Shown here one piece after another: positions 34,740 through 46,299 of a stretch of DNA of 64,000 nucleotides. The notes under the pieces are model-generated. The model did not search any database. It was not told the DNA's origin and saw only the letters and a list, made by a program, of their open reading frames with translations. Source of the DNA: Nomia melanderi. Its lineage: Eukaryota > Arthropoda > Insecta > Hymenoptera > Halictidae. Both the position numbers and the translations under genes were made by a program. The stretch spans positions 22,787,160 to 22,851,159 of the forward strand of contig NC_134999.1 in assembly GCF_051020985.1 (NCBI RefSeq). Direction: 5' to 3'. Each line of letters begins with the position of its first letter. Within the stretch, counting starts at the first letter, position 1.

Positions 34740-36040
34740 CGCACAATGTCGCCGCGGGGCGTCCGCACTTGTGCTCCGCGCTGCGAGCATTCGGCGCGAC
34801 GTCGCAAGGGGGGCACATTCACGCCGAGGATTTTAGGCGGCGAGTCATGTATGCTACTGACTAATTACACTATAATGCAGCGTATTTTAAGCGGAGAGCA
34901 TGGCGAGGGGAGTGGAAGGGGTTCAAGACGGGGGGGTGTATGTGGTGTCCACATTTGCGATCAGAAGTATTTGGCGCGACGTCGCAAGCGGCACAGATAT
35001 TCGCAGTGGATTCCACGTGGCTAGTCATATAATTTACTGACTAATTACACTATAATGCAGTGTATTACGAGCGTAGAGCATTGTGAGGGTAGCGGAAGGG
35101 GTTCAAGGCGGGGGGATTCATCTGAGAAGTCCACACTAGCGATTGGACGCGTTCGGTCTGTTGTCGCAAGCGGCGCAGATTGACGCAATGGATTCTAGGT
35201 GGTTAGTCATAGGTTCTACTGACTAATTACACTATAATGAAGCATATTCTAAGCGGAGAGCGCCCCGACGGACCCGGAAGAGGTTCAAGACGGGGGGGTC
35301 AATTTAGAGTGTACACACTCGTGAACTGCGATCATTCGGCATGACGTCGCAAGCGGCGCAGATTGACGCAGAGGATTTTGGGCGACTAGACATATAATTC
35401 GCTGACTAATTAGACTGTAATGTAGCGTATTACAAGCGGAGAGCAGCGCGACGGATGCGGAAGGGGTTCAAGACGGGGGGGGGGGGGTCAATTTATAGTG
35501 CCCACACTTGCGAATCGCAGCTTCCCGCGACAGGCCCCAAGCGGGGCACATTCATGCCGCGGATTCTAGAAAACAAGTCATGTACTCTACTGACCAATTA
35601 CACTATAATGGAGCGTATTCCGAGCGGAAAGCGTAGCGACGGATGCTGAAGGGGTTCAAGACAGGGGGGGGGGGTCAATGTGAGGTGTCCATACTTGCGC
35701 TGCGATCATTCGGCGCGACGTCGAAAGCGGCGCAAATTCGCCTCGCTGATTCTAGGCGACTGGTCATATAATTTTCTGACCAGTTAGAATATAATGAAGT
35801 ATATTCCAAGCGGAGAGCATGGCGACGGACGCGGAAGGGGTTCAAGACGGGGGGGTCAATCTGAGATGACGACACCATCGATGAGGCGCATTCTGCGCTA
35901 CGTCACAAGCGGGGCATATTCAGTCCGCGGATTCTACGCTGCTAGTCATATAATCTACTGACTAATTACACTGTAATGCAGTGTATTCCAAGCGGAGAGC
36001 GCCGCGACGGACGCGGAAGGGGCTAAAGACGGGGGGTCGA
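34740..36040 (+). repeat. GC-rich 183-bp tandem array, about 7 copies
   Basis: GGTTCAAGACGGGGGG anchors at 34,920, 35,101, 35,283, 35,466, 35,654, 35,840 and 36,021. Each unit contains a GCGCGACGTCGCAAGCGGCG-like block (one copy, at 35,340, reads ATGACGTCGCAAG), then GATTCTAGG, then ACTGACTAATTACACTATAA. It is the only GC-rich array in the window and shows no strand skew as extreme as the flank arrays, apart from its G-runs. Confidence 0.95.
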
Positions 36041-36300
36041 CGCGGGAGAGTCGCGCATCACCGCGCAGTCCGTTCGAAACGTTGAAACGCGGACAACGGA
36101 ACTCGACGTATCGTTCAATCACATTCATCTCCGATACAGCGCGCGTGTACAGGCCGCATTGTGCCACTTAAGCTGCATTATACGCCGAGCGCGCGCAATC
36201 TGCGGGGTGCACGCGGCGCGCCATTGCCGCGCGCTGCGCTGATACCGACGGAAGGGTTGCCTTTCGGCGCGGATTTAATGTCGCGATGTTAACGCGTTCT
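36041..36300. other. GC-rich island 19, right part
   Basis: CpG-dense unique DNA, with GAGCGCGCGCAATCTGCGGG near 36,188, immediately right of the 183-bp array. It passes at 36,300 into AT-rich repeats. Confidence 0.5.
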
Positions 36301-36900
36301 GTGCCACGTGTACCACATATGGTACACGCTGGTTGTTCTTGTTATTGAGTTGTTGGTTATTATTGTTTTTTGGAAAATGAGATGTAAGTGATTGGTACCT
36401 GTCTAATTGACGGGTTGTTCATTGCATATAATTCTCTACGAACGGAAATCAAGTATTATTTGCAGAATAATTAATATTTAGCAATTATTATTATTATTGA
36501 ATTGTTAGATATTATTGTTTTATAGAAAATAAGTGATGGCTGATTGAAAACAGTAAAAGTATCGGGTTTTTCACTTTCTCTAGTCTTCTACTAGCTGATC
36601 TCAAGTATTTTTTATAAAATAATTGATATTTACAAATTATTGTTGTTATTATTCTTATTGAGTTAGTAGTTGTTATTATTTTGTAGAAATTATGTAATGA
36701 CTATTTGGAAAACATCAAAGTAACGGGCTTTACATTGTCTCCACTGCTTTCCCAAAAGAACTCTAGTAGTTTTTACAAAATAATTAATATTTACAAATTA
36801 TTATTACAATTATTAAGCTGTTAAGTATTATTATTTCCTACAAAATAATTAATAGCTAATTAGAACCCTTCAATGTAACGGACTCTACATTTTCTCCACT
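36301..36900. repeat. AT-rich tandem array, ~155-bp unit, 4 copies
   Basis: TTATTATTGTTTT.TAGAAAAT.A..TGAT.GCT.ATT recurs near 36,358, 36,509, 36,672 and 36,829, each followed by a GGG.TTT.CATTTTCTCCACTCTTCT phrase. Confidence 0.8.
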
Positions 36901-37545
36901 CTTCTCCCAATATTCTTATATTACCATATAATATATGTAATATATTCTAATATTATAATATAATATATGCAACATATTCTAATATTATAATACAATATTA
37001 CATAGAATATATTCTTATATTACAATATAATATTTTATGTAATACATCCCTATATTATAATATAATATTACATGTAATATATTCTTGTAGTATAATATAA
37101 TATTTCATGTAATATATTCTTATATAATAATATACTAATATATGTTATATACTTTTATAGTATAATATAATATTACATGCAATATACTTTTATACTATAA
37201 TACAATGTTATACGTAATATATTCTTATATTATCATACAATATTATGTTACATATTCTTATATTACAATATAATATTATACGTAATACATCCTTATATAA
37301 CAATACAATATTATATCTAATATATATTCTTACATTACCATATTATATGTAATATATTCTTACAGTATAATATAATATTACATGTAATATATTCTTATAT
37401 TATATTATAATATTATATGTAATTTATTCTAATATTACAATATAATATTCCATACAATATATTCTTATATTATAATATAATATTCCATGCAATATATTCT
37501 CATATCACAATATCACACATATTACCACAATATATATTCTTCAAA
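36900..37545. repeat. AT minisatellite, ~36-40-bp unit, about 17 copies
   Basis: ATATTCTTATATTATAATAT plus AATATTACATGTAAT repeats throughout. Units are strongly self-complementary. Top strand becomes more C-containing at the right end. Confidence 0.95.
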
Positions 37546-37559
37546 ACAAACTTCCACAT

Positions 37560-37760
37560 CAACTACAACACAATTTCCCTCAAATCCTCCAAACTATCGA
37601 TACTAAAATGTTACACGAGCTTACTACCAAAAGTAAATACTACGCCAAGGAGTTAACGAGCTTGTCGTTAAGCGGCGGACTCTGACCGTTCTCGTCGCCG
37701 TCGCGCGGCGTGTCGCTTTTGCGCAAATCTATGCTTCCGATTATTCACTCTGGAAATCCA
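37560..37760. other. Small GC island
   Basis: About 100 bp of CpG-rich unique DNA (CGTCGCCGTCGCGCGGCGTG near 37,694) between AT repeats. Too short to assign. Confidence 0.4.
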
Positions 37761-37769
37761 TTTACAACA

Positions 37770-38945
37770 ACAAAATAATAAAAATTCAATTTTTCTAAAC
37801 AATTCCTAAACAATTTCTCATTTCAAACCACAAATTTTATGAATTAATACTCTTTCATTTACTTATACAAGTTTAGAATCGAAACACAAAGTACCCATTG
37901 TCATTTGGAAAAACCCCATACCGCCTCCATAATATAATAAAAATATAATCACCATGTTTAGCCTTGTTCCTCAAAATTACTGCATTGTTTTCTAGCACTC
38001 GAACTTTTCAAATTATCAAATTTTACCTAAAAAACGTCAGTTTTTAGCATTGCCCATGAAAAATTCGACTGTTTTGATGATGGAAATTGAAGAGTGGAGT
38101 GTGTTGATTAGTATGTGGCACAAGAAATGATTTTTGTGTGGAGAATAGAAGTTTTGTGTGCGTTAAGGCGATGGTTTCCATGGTGGTCGCTGGTGAGTGA
38201 CGGTTTGAAATGACTAGGAAACGGTTGTAATTCAGGATACAGATGATGTGTAATGAAAATAGTCAATGATGTAAGTAACTAGATGATACTGTAACGTAAG
38301 AATTGGTAGAAAATAGTTAATAATTATTTATATTCATTTTCATGGAGGTTTGAGGTGTGTGAGACGCTGATGTTTTTTGTGGTATCAGCGTGTTATTTGG
38401 GTTTCTTTAATTGTGGAACGTTAGCATCGAAACGTAGAGTATCTATTGTCATGGGAAATACTTCGTGATACTCCCATAAAGTAATAAAAATATAATCATC
38501 GTGAGTTTAGCTCTGCATCTCGCAACTATTGCATTTATTTCTATTTTTCGAACTTTTTGAATTACCGAATTTCGCACTGGAAAACGGCAGTTTCTCCCAT
38601 CGTGCATAAAAAATTCGACAGTTTCGATATTATAAATCGAAGATAGTAATATCTCGATTGTTCCTTGCTATGCAAAATAATTTTCATTTGGAAAATACAA
38701 ATTTTACGCGAATAAATTTCATTTCTCCATTTTTGTGTAACGTTGGAATCGAAGCGTAAATTATCCATTGTTATTGAAAGAAACAACATAATATTCCCAT
38801 ATTGTGAACAAAACCGAATCGACCATATAACTAGCACTATATACTACAATTTTCTTCTGAAGCATTTATTTCTATTACTTATAGTTTTCAAGTTATCGAG
38901 TGTCGTCCAGAAAACGGCCGTTCGAACGCGCAGCGTCGCGCGATT
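37770..38945. repeat. Long tandem duplication, 3 diverged copies of a ~230-bp core
   Basis: ATCGAAAC..A.AGTA.CCATTGTCAT through AAAAATTCGAC.GTTT.GAT recurs near 37,878, 38,430 and 38,752, at about 555- and 320-bp spacing. The last copy ends in CpG-rich sequence at 38,920-38,945. Confidence 0.8.
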
Positions 38946-39023
38946 GATTATTTCACGCGGTTAACGTTTCGACGAGTGTGCCGCGGATGTTCGAACGTAA
39001 ACGAAGTGGACATTGAGATGAGG

Positions 39024-39115
39024 AATTAACCCTTAACGGACTGGAAGTGTTTCGAGTTTGCTTCCTGTGGATTTCGAGGAAGTGAACTAGCACAGAGCTT
39101 AACGCGTTAATTGTG
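39024..39115. mobile_element. Possible tiny TTAA-ended element
   Basis: Begins TTAACCCTTAACGG near 39,027 and ends with TTAACGCGTTAA near 39,103. Its inverse, TTAACGCGTTAAGC, resembles the start. TTAA ends suggest a piggyBac-like MITE remnant, but the match is short. Confidence 0.2.
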
Positions 39116-39122
39116 ATACGAA

Positions 39123-41370
39123 TGATTTGAGCGGAATAGTCGCGTTTCGAAGGATTTCCTGGCGATAAATGAATACAATGTAAAATAATCACCTAAAGTA
39201 TATTAAGTACGGAATCTAGACACCTTAGGGAATAATAATGATCAACACATTTGAATTTCCAAGCTCACCTTCCCATTTTATACGCGAAACTCCGAGTACG
39301 TGTTTTAGTCTAGCCACGAATTCGTTGCGTTCGCGTTGCTTCTAACGCGCACTAGTAACAAACAGCTATCCTAAACAATTAAAGCCGTATTGGATCAAGT
39401 ATAGGAATGGTGTACGAAGTAATACGAACAGTCAGTATGCCGATTCCTGCAACAACCTGACAAATATCGCCGATATTCCTATTTTTTCGCCCGCGTGATT
39501 TGACGCGAACAGCCGCGTTTCGAAGGCTTTCATGGGGATACACGAACGGAATGCAATGTGATGATCTAAAGTGCATTGAATACTGAATCTAGACACCTTA
39601 GAGAATAATAATAATCAACACATTTGAATTTCCGAGCTCACCTTCCCATTTTATATGCGAAATTCCGAGTACATGTTTTAGTTTAGCCACTAATTCGTTG
39701 CGTTCGCGTCGGCTCTATCACGTGCCGCTGGCAAACAACGGTTCGAAACGATTGAAGATTCATTAGATTCAGTTTAGGGATGGTGTACGAAATAATAATG
39801 ACAGTCATTATACTGATTTCTATGACAACGCGACAAATATCGCCGATATTCCTATTTTTTCGCCACGCGTGATTTGATGCGAACAGCCGCGTTTCAAAGG
39901 ATGTCGTCGCGATAACTGAACAAAACGTAATATAATCATCGAAAGTACATTGAATACTGATTCTAGACACCTCAGAGAATAATATTAATCATCACATTCG
40001 AATTTCCAAGCGCTCCTAATTACGTCACACGAATAATTTCGAACAATTTCGAGTCATTCTGATCGCTTTGTAAATTGAATCTTCAGCGTCGCTTCAACTC
40101 TCACCCCGATGATCAAATTTTGTCTCGGTCCGGGACGAAATTTACGCGTTCGCGACCGATGACGTGAATTCGCATCTTCCGAATTCTATTCCTTGGTTGC
40201 CGCTGCCGCGAATTCGCGTCTTTGAGTGAATTTCTTTAGATTCTTTAATTCTGGTGAAAATAGGAATATCGGCGATATTTGTCACATTATTGTAGAAATC
40301 ATCATAATGACTGTCTATACTAGTTCTTACAGCTTGTCTACACTTGATCCAATACTTCTACAATAGTTTCTAAGTGCCGTTTGTCGTCAACATTCGATAC
40401 AGCCGACGCGAACGCAGTGAATTCGTAGGAAAAGTGAAATATGCAGTCGAAGTTTCACGTATAGAATGGGAAAGTGAGCTCGGAAATTCAATTGGTTTGA
40501 TTAATATTAGTCTCTAAGGTGTCTAGATTCAGTATTTAACGTACTTTAGATGACTATATTACATTTTATTCATTTATCGGCGTAAAATCCTTCGAAACGC
40601 GGCTATCCGCGTCAAATCACGCGGGGTGAAAATAGGAATATCGGCGACATTTGTCGCGTTGTCATAGAAATCAGTATAATGACTGTCATTATTATTTCGT
40701 ACACCATCCCTAAACTGAATCTAATGAATCTTCAATCGTTTCGAACCGTTGTTTGCCAGCGGCACGTGATAGAGCCGACGCGAACGCAACGAATTAGTGG
40801 CTAAACTAAAACATGTACTCAGAATTTCGCATATAAAATGGGAAGGTGAGCTCGGAAATTCAAATGTGTTGATTATTATTATTCTCTAAGGTGTCTAGAT
40901 TCAGTATTCAATGCACTTTAGATCAACACACTGCATTCCGTTCGTGTATCCCCATGAAAGCCTTCGAAACGCGGCTGTTCGCGTCAAATCACGCGGGCGA
41001 AAAAATAGGAATATCGGCGATATTTGTCAGGTTGTTGCAGGAATCGGCATACTGACTGTTCGTATTACTTCGTACACCATTCCTATACTTGATCTAATAC
41101 GGCTTTAATTGTTTAGGATAGCTGTTTGTTACTAGTGCGCGTTAGAAGCAACGCGAACGCAACGAATTCGTGGCTAGACTAAAACACGTACTCGGAGTTT
41201 CGCGTATAAAATGGGAAGGTGAGCTTGGAAATTCAAATGTGTTGATCATTATTATTCCCTAAGGTGTCTAGATTCCGTACTTAATATACTTTAGATGATC
41301 ATATTACATTTTATTCATTTATCGCCTGGAAATCCTTCGAAACGCGGCTATTCGGCTCAAATCATCCGAG
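39123..41370. repeat. Large palindrome built from a ~370-bp repeat
   Basis: Left arm about 39,123-40,010, right arm about 40,470-41,370, spacer about 460 bp. In the outer ~750 bp the two arms are nearly identical in inverted orientation, so the same 65-codon frame occurs at 39,379-39,576 (-) and 40,911-41,108 (+). Each arm is itself 2-3 tandem copies of the unit (CGCGTTTCGAAGGATTTC, GAATCTAGACACCTTAG, CTCACCTTCCCATTTTATA, AATATCGCCGATATTCCTAT); the right arm has an extra diverged unit at 40,255-40,590. A further array lies at 58.6-59.5 kb. Confidence 0.95.
40013..40254. other. Unique spacer of the palindrome
   Basis: Non-repetitive, CpG-containing (GACGAAATTTACGCGTTCGC near 40,133), with no frame of interest. 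It is the likely loop if the arms pair. Confidence 0.5.
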
Positions 41371-41560
41371 ACGAGTCAGATTTCGTGTTTCTCCAATTTT
41401 TCATGTTTATGGTTATAAATATCACGATTGTTTATTCGGGAAACTACAGAAACACTCAATTCACTGATCACAATGACCAAAAAAAATAGAAACACTTTAA
41501 TTAGCGTTAACTCTGACGAACTGGCTCCGAAATTTCATATTTTCGTCTTGCACTACGCTG
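41371..41560. other. Unique AT-rich sequence right of the palindrome
   Basis: Begins just after the arm homology stops at about 41,370. No periodicity or gene recognised. Confidence 0.4.
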
Positions 41561-42090
41561 CAAAGAAGCTTTACTTCTCGAATAATTAAACAATCCAATT
41601 ATACTAATAGTTCTTGATGTTATTGTATTATATATTATTTACTACAAAGTTCTGTCCCATAATTAGTGATAAATTTGTAACATATTTTTCATTTTCAATA
41701 TTAACTATTCGTTTCTGCTTGTAAAATAAACATTTTTCAAACTTTCACAATTTTTCTTCACTGATATTAAAACTGAATATTTATTAGTAACAAATTTGTA
41801 ACAAATTTTTCGTTTTTAGTTGTAACTAGTAGTTCATATTTGTAAAACAAAGATTTTTAAGATTTACACAATTTTTCTTCACGAATATTGAAGCTTAATG
41901 TTTATTAGTAACAAATTCATCATTTTTAGTTTTAAATAATAGTTTCTGCTCCTAAAACAAAGATTTTTAAGATTTATACAATTTTTCTTCACTGATATTG
42001 AAGTTTAATGGTTATTACTAACAAATACATAGAAAATTGTTTATTCTCAATTTTAACAATTTTCGCTGCTATTTCTTCAGCTGAACATAT
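41561..42090. repeat. AT-rich tandem array, ~125-bp unit, 4 copies
   Basis: ATTTTTCTTCACTGATATT and TTATTAGTAACAAATT and GTTTCTGCT..TAAAAC.AA recur near 41,750, 41,870 and 41,985. Confidence 0.85.
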
Positions 42091-42209
42091 TGTTAACAAT
42101 ATAGATTCTTTCATTGTCACTTTCCTTGTCAATTCAATTCTAATAAAACCCTGATAACTTATTTTCCCTCAAACTCTTGTCTCCAAAGGAACTGACAGAT
42201 CCAACTTTA

Positions 42210-43466
42210 CCCTTTGCACTCGAGAATTGACTCTCAGTCACTTGATTGCAGCAAAATTATAAAAAAAATTCAATATCAAATTTGGAACAAGGTATTAACC
42301 TTGTTAATACGTGAAACAGGAATAAAACAATCCTTCCCCATAATTGATACAAGAGTTGCAAATAATATTGTTGACATTTCATTAGGGAATAATGAGCATA
42401 ATGAAAAGTATAGAATTATAAGATATAAAATATAGAATATAGAATATAGAATATAGAATATAGAATATAGAATATAGAATATAGAATATAGAATATAGAA
42501 TATAGAATATAGAATATAGAATATAGAATATAGAATATAGAATATAGAATATAGAATATAGAATATAGAATATAGAATATAGAATATAGAATATAGAATA
42601 TAGAATATAGAATATAGAATATAGAATATAGAATATAGAATATAGAATATAGAATATAGAATATAGAATATAGAATATAGAATATAGAATATAGAATATA
42701 GAATATAGAATATAGAATATAGAATATAGAATATAGAATATAGAATATAGAATATAGAATATAGAATATAGAATATAGAATATAGAATATAGAATATAGA
42801 ATATAGAATATAGAATATAGAATATAGAATATAGAATATAGAATATAGAATATAGAATATAGAATATAGAATATAGAATATAGAATATAGAATATAGAAT
42901 ATAGAATATAGAATATAGAATATAGAATATAGAATATAGAATATAGAATATAGAATATAGAATATAGAATATAGAATATAGAATATAGAATATAGAATAT
43001 AGAATATAGAATATAGAATATAGAATATAGAATATAGAATATAGAATATAGAATATAGAATATAGAATATAGAATATAGAATATAGAATATAGAATATAG
43101 AATATAGAATATAGAATATAGAATATAGAATATAGAATATAGAATATAGAATATAGAATATAGAATATAGAATATAGAATATAGAATATAGAATATAGAA
43201 TATAGAATATAGAATATAGAATATAAAATATATAGAATTATAAAACATAAAATACAGAACCCAAAATATATAGAATTATAAAATACAAAATAAAGAATCT
43301 AAAATTTCAAATTCAATATGAAACGTTGAACAACGTATGAACACATGAAACAGAAATAAAACAATTCTTCCCATAACTGATGCAATACTTTCCCTTATGC
43401 AAGTTGCAAATAATAACATTCCATCAGAAACTAACGAACGCAATGAAAAATATCGAGTGCAAAGGA
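42210..43466. mobile_element. MITE-like element expanded by a 7-bp satellite
   Basis: CCTTTGCACTCGA at 42,211-42,223 is exactly inverted as TCGAGTGCAAAGG at 43,453-43,465. The style (CCCTTTGCACTCG next to a TTTA close to TTAA) suggests a piggyBac-like non-autonomous element, but a TTAA duplication is not intact. Inside, two direct copies of a ~150-bp body (GAAACAG.AATAAAACAAT, AAGTTGCAAATAAT, CA.AATGAAAA) flank the satellite. No transposase. Confidence 0.5.
42429..43225. repeat. Perfect (TAGAATA)n satellite, about 114 copies
   Basis: 797 bp of uninterrupted 7-bp repeat with no substitution that I can see. Since 7 is not a multiple of 3 and the unit lacks stops in the reverse frames, the minus strand reads as a 288-codon frame of a seven-residue repeat. 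That frame is an artefact. Confidence 0.98.
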
Positions 43467-43559
43467 CTACTAAACACTCAATTTCCGAATTCTCGAAAAA
43501 CTCAATAGAACATCCTGTATCACCCACTTCTCGAACTTCACAAAACTAAATAAACTCGC

Positions 43560-43850
43560 ACAGCAACTTAAACAGAGAAGTCCAACTAAAGAGCAAATTC
43601 AGCTTTTTAAGTTCCACGAGGGCGATTAAAACTATACCGCACGCCGTACCAAAAAACGAGACAAAAGAAACTTCGGCAGAAGTATCAGCAACCTCGCTAA
43701 AATTGCGTTCGAATCAACCAGTTTCGTACAACTCCGTCGTAGACTCTAAAAAAATTCTTTCGCAGAACTTCGAAGATTTCAGCTCATAAACAGCTTCACT
43801 GAACTATTGAAATCACCAAAAATTCGAGGTAATCTAAGTGGAGCACTCCG
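43560..43850. other. A/C-rich unique spacer
   Basis: Non-repetitive, with some CpG (ACCGCACGCCGTACC near 43,637). No gene evidence. Confidence 0.4.
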
Positions 43851-44170
43851 ACGGTAATTAATTTTGACACTGGAGCTAATAAGTACTTAAATTTATTTTT
43901 CTAAATTTCTTTATGAAACTTGTAATTGTGTATTTATTGACATTAGAACTGTTGAGCATTTAAATTTATTTTTCTAAATTTCTTTATGAGACATTTGTGT
44001 ATTTTTCTAAATTTCTTTGTGAAACTTCTAACTGTGTATTTTTCTAAATTTCTTTATAAAACTTCTGTGTATTTATCAACACTAGAACTATCAGGCACTT
44101 AAACTTAGTTTTTTAAATTTCTCTATAAATGTTAAATTGTGAATTTATCGAGATTTCAATTAATAATATT
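43851..44170. repeat. AT minisatellite
   Basis: TTTTTCTAAATTTCTTTATGAAACTT.TAA.TGTGTATTTATTGAC recurs near 43,906, 43,972, 44,011, 44,044 and 44,111. Confidence 0.8.
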
Positions 44171-44339
44171 ACATCTGTTGCAGAGGAAAATCTCAATGCA
44201 TTCTATTGTCATTGAATTGTACACTTTTGGATGAAGCAAACAGTTTGTACACAATTTTGAACTTTATTTCGGTCTCTGAACAATTCAATTCGCAAAAGAA
44301 TATCTAATTTCTCAGATTTTTAAGCTTTCTGCTGTCTTT

Positions 44340-45120
44340 GGTGTATATTTCAGTATAAGTATCACTAAATCAACTTCTCCAACGATTTCTCACAGAAGTA
44401 TCTGTACTCTCTCACTAATTCTACCAAAACAAGTCAGGAATGGGTCACTTTTGACCCATCCAATAGTTCCACCATTAACTATCACTAAATCAACCTCAAT
44501 CATTTTTCAACGAAGCGCCGGTGCCTTTATAATAACCATAACAAACGAAACCCTCAACGGGTCACGTTTGACCCACCCGTCACTATTAAGTATGAAGTAC
44601 CACCAAATCAACTTCCTTAACCATAATCAAAGAACCATCTCTATCTCACCAATCCCAACAGAAACCCTCAACGGGTCAATCTTGACCCACCCGTCGCCCC
44701 TATCCAGTATCAAGTACCACCAAATCAACTTCCTTAATCATACTCAACATAGCGCCTATGCCTTTACAATAATTAGAACAAACGAAACCCTCAACGGGTC
44801 TCGTTTGACTCACCAGCCACTATCAATTATCAAGTTCCACCAAATCAACTTCCCTAACCATAATCAAAGAACCATCCCTGCCTCCTCACCAATCCCAACA
44901 CAAACCCTAAACGGGTCACATTTGACCCACCCGTCGCCACTCTCAAACATCAAGTACCCCAAAATCAACGTCCTCAATCATTTTTTAACGAACCCTCAAC
45001 GGGTCACGTTAGACCCACCCATCGCCACTCACAAACATGAAGTACCCCAAAATCAACGTCCTCAATCATTTCTTTACGAACCCTCAACGGGTCAAGTTTG
45101 ACCCACCCGTCGCCACGATC
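44340..45120 (+). repeat. Repeat family G array, left (A/C) version, ~120-bp unit, 7 copies
   Basis: CAACGGGTCACGTTTGACCC is the central dyad of each unit, with TCAAGTACCACCAAATCAAC and GAACAAACGAAACCC around it. A 216-codon frame at 44,451-45,101 (+) spans the array and is an artefact of unit lengths divisible by 3. The same family, in the same orientation but G/T-rich, lies at 46.3-46.87 kb on the other side of island 20. Confidence 0.95.
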
Positions 45121-45179
45121 ACCCTGATGATCCCACCTCGCTAACACCACTCCAAAAGCTCAAAACTCCACGAAACCAC

Positions 45180-46240
45180 CCACGAAACTCCCGCAGCCCT
45201 TCCCGAGACGCATCGAAACTCGTGGAAAACTCGGAGCCCCGTCAATCCCATAGAAACTTAACCGGGCATCGAGGTGACCACGTGACTACATACCAAAAGC
45301 TGCCGTCGGCCGGCGGTCGGGGTACCAGCGTGTTGTCGGCCCGGCAGGGGAATCCCCGTGCGGCGTGGTACCGTGGTCACACGCGCGAATCCACAGTTTT
45401 CACGAACGGCCGGGAACAGTCACTCCGCGACACTGAACTCCTTTGGAGCCGCGGCGGGCGGCAAAGTCATCAACCGGCAGACGTGCTTCGGCGAACGTTG
45501 TTGTTGTTGCGTGCCAGCACTTCGCGCGGGCCGGGTTAATCGTTCACGACGAATATCACGGGGACGGTTTCCGAACAGGAGTCGAGCGCGATCCGCACGA
45601 GCGCAGCACACGTGCTGCTCTGCAGCGTGATTCTTCTGCTTTCTTGGCTCCCCGAACGGCCGCGGGGCAGAGCGAGAGCGAGAGCGAGAGCGAGAGCGAG
45701 AGCACGGTGGAGAAGCGATAGTCGACGTAGAAAAGCGGGCACTAGCGGGCACCGCTGGCCGTGGAAATATTATTAGGTAAAGCACACGCACGGACTGGCA
45801 CGCACCGACTTGCGGACTCTCGTTGGGTCGTGCTTGCGACCCCGCGATTCGTGTTGGTGCCTCGGCGCGCGGCGGACCAATGGGCGGAGGGCACGGTGCC
45901 ACCACCACTGCCCCGCGCCGCGGCCGGTGGGGATGCTGGCTCCGCTTCGTGACATCATCGATTCTGAATGGTGGAAATGCTCAACCGTGCGGAAGGCTCA
46001 TCGGAGGGCGCGTGTTGCGTGCGAGGGGCGCATGCGCCCGGCCGGGACGCGCTCGCCGACGGAAAAGGGTACCGGCCGACCAGTTCGCGCCAGATGGAGA
46101 CCGACTGCTTGCGCGGCACGCCGAGCCGCTCTGGGGTATGTCCCCGAGAGCCCCGCGTTTCTTTTGGGACTCTTTGTCGTCGCCGGACTTTTTGCAGCTT
46201 TTGTTCGGGGCTGCAGCCGATGACGGGGCGGTTTTGGGAT
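45180..46240. other. CpG-rich island 20, strongest in the window
   Basis: About 1 kb of GC-rich, CpG-dense unique DNA with a (GAGAGC)n run at about 45,672-45,702. Open frames of 90-162 codons occur on both strands in overlapping frames and are Arg/Ala/Pro-rich, so I do not call them genes. The sequence ATTATTAG|GTAAAG at 45,769-45,782 is donor-like. Confidence 0.6.
45877..46039 (+). promoter_or_regulatory. Promoter-like cluster: CCAAT, GC box, CRE-like, NRF1-like
   Basis: CCAATGGGCGG at 45,877-45,887 joins a CCAAT box to a GC box. TGACATCATC at 45,950-45,959 is CRE-like. GGGCGCATGCGCCC at 46,026-46,039 is a 14-bp perfect palindrome containing the NRF1/Ewg site GCGCATGCGC. Together, inside the most CpG-rich island, they suggest an active or ancestral core promoter. 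Direction is uncertain; the CCAAT orientation favours the plus strand. Confidence 0.5.
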
Positions 46241-46299
46241 TCTCGGGTGGTGGGGTTGAGACGGTTTACGGGGTGAAGGGAGGGGAGTTGATAGTAGAA

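Noticed and set aside
39379..41108. Twin 65-codon frames in the palindrome arms as a duplicated gene
   Set aside because: Similarity is explained by the inverted DNA repeat; other units of the same repeat carry stops or different ends, so there is no sign of protein-level constraint.
42429..43225. Telomere-like repeat
   Set aside because: The unit TAGAATA is not the insect TTAGG telomere repeat and lies inside an element with inverted ends.
42382..43248. 288-codon open frame on the minus strand
   Set aside because: It is the translation of a perfect 7-bp satellite, giving a seven-residue repeat; no coding signal.
44451..45101. 216-codon open frame on the plus strand
   Set aside because: It follows the family G tandem array, whose unit lengths happen to keep frame; the same family on the other side of the island is not open.
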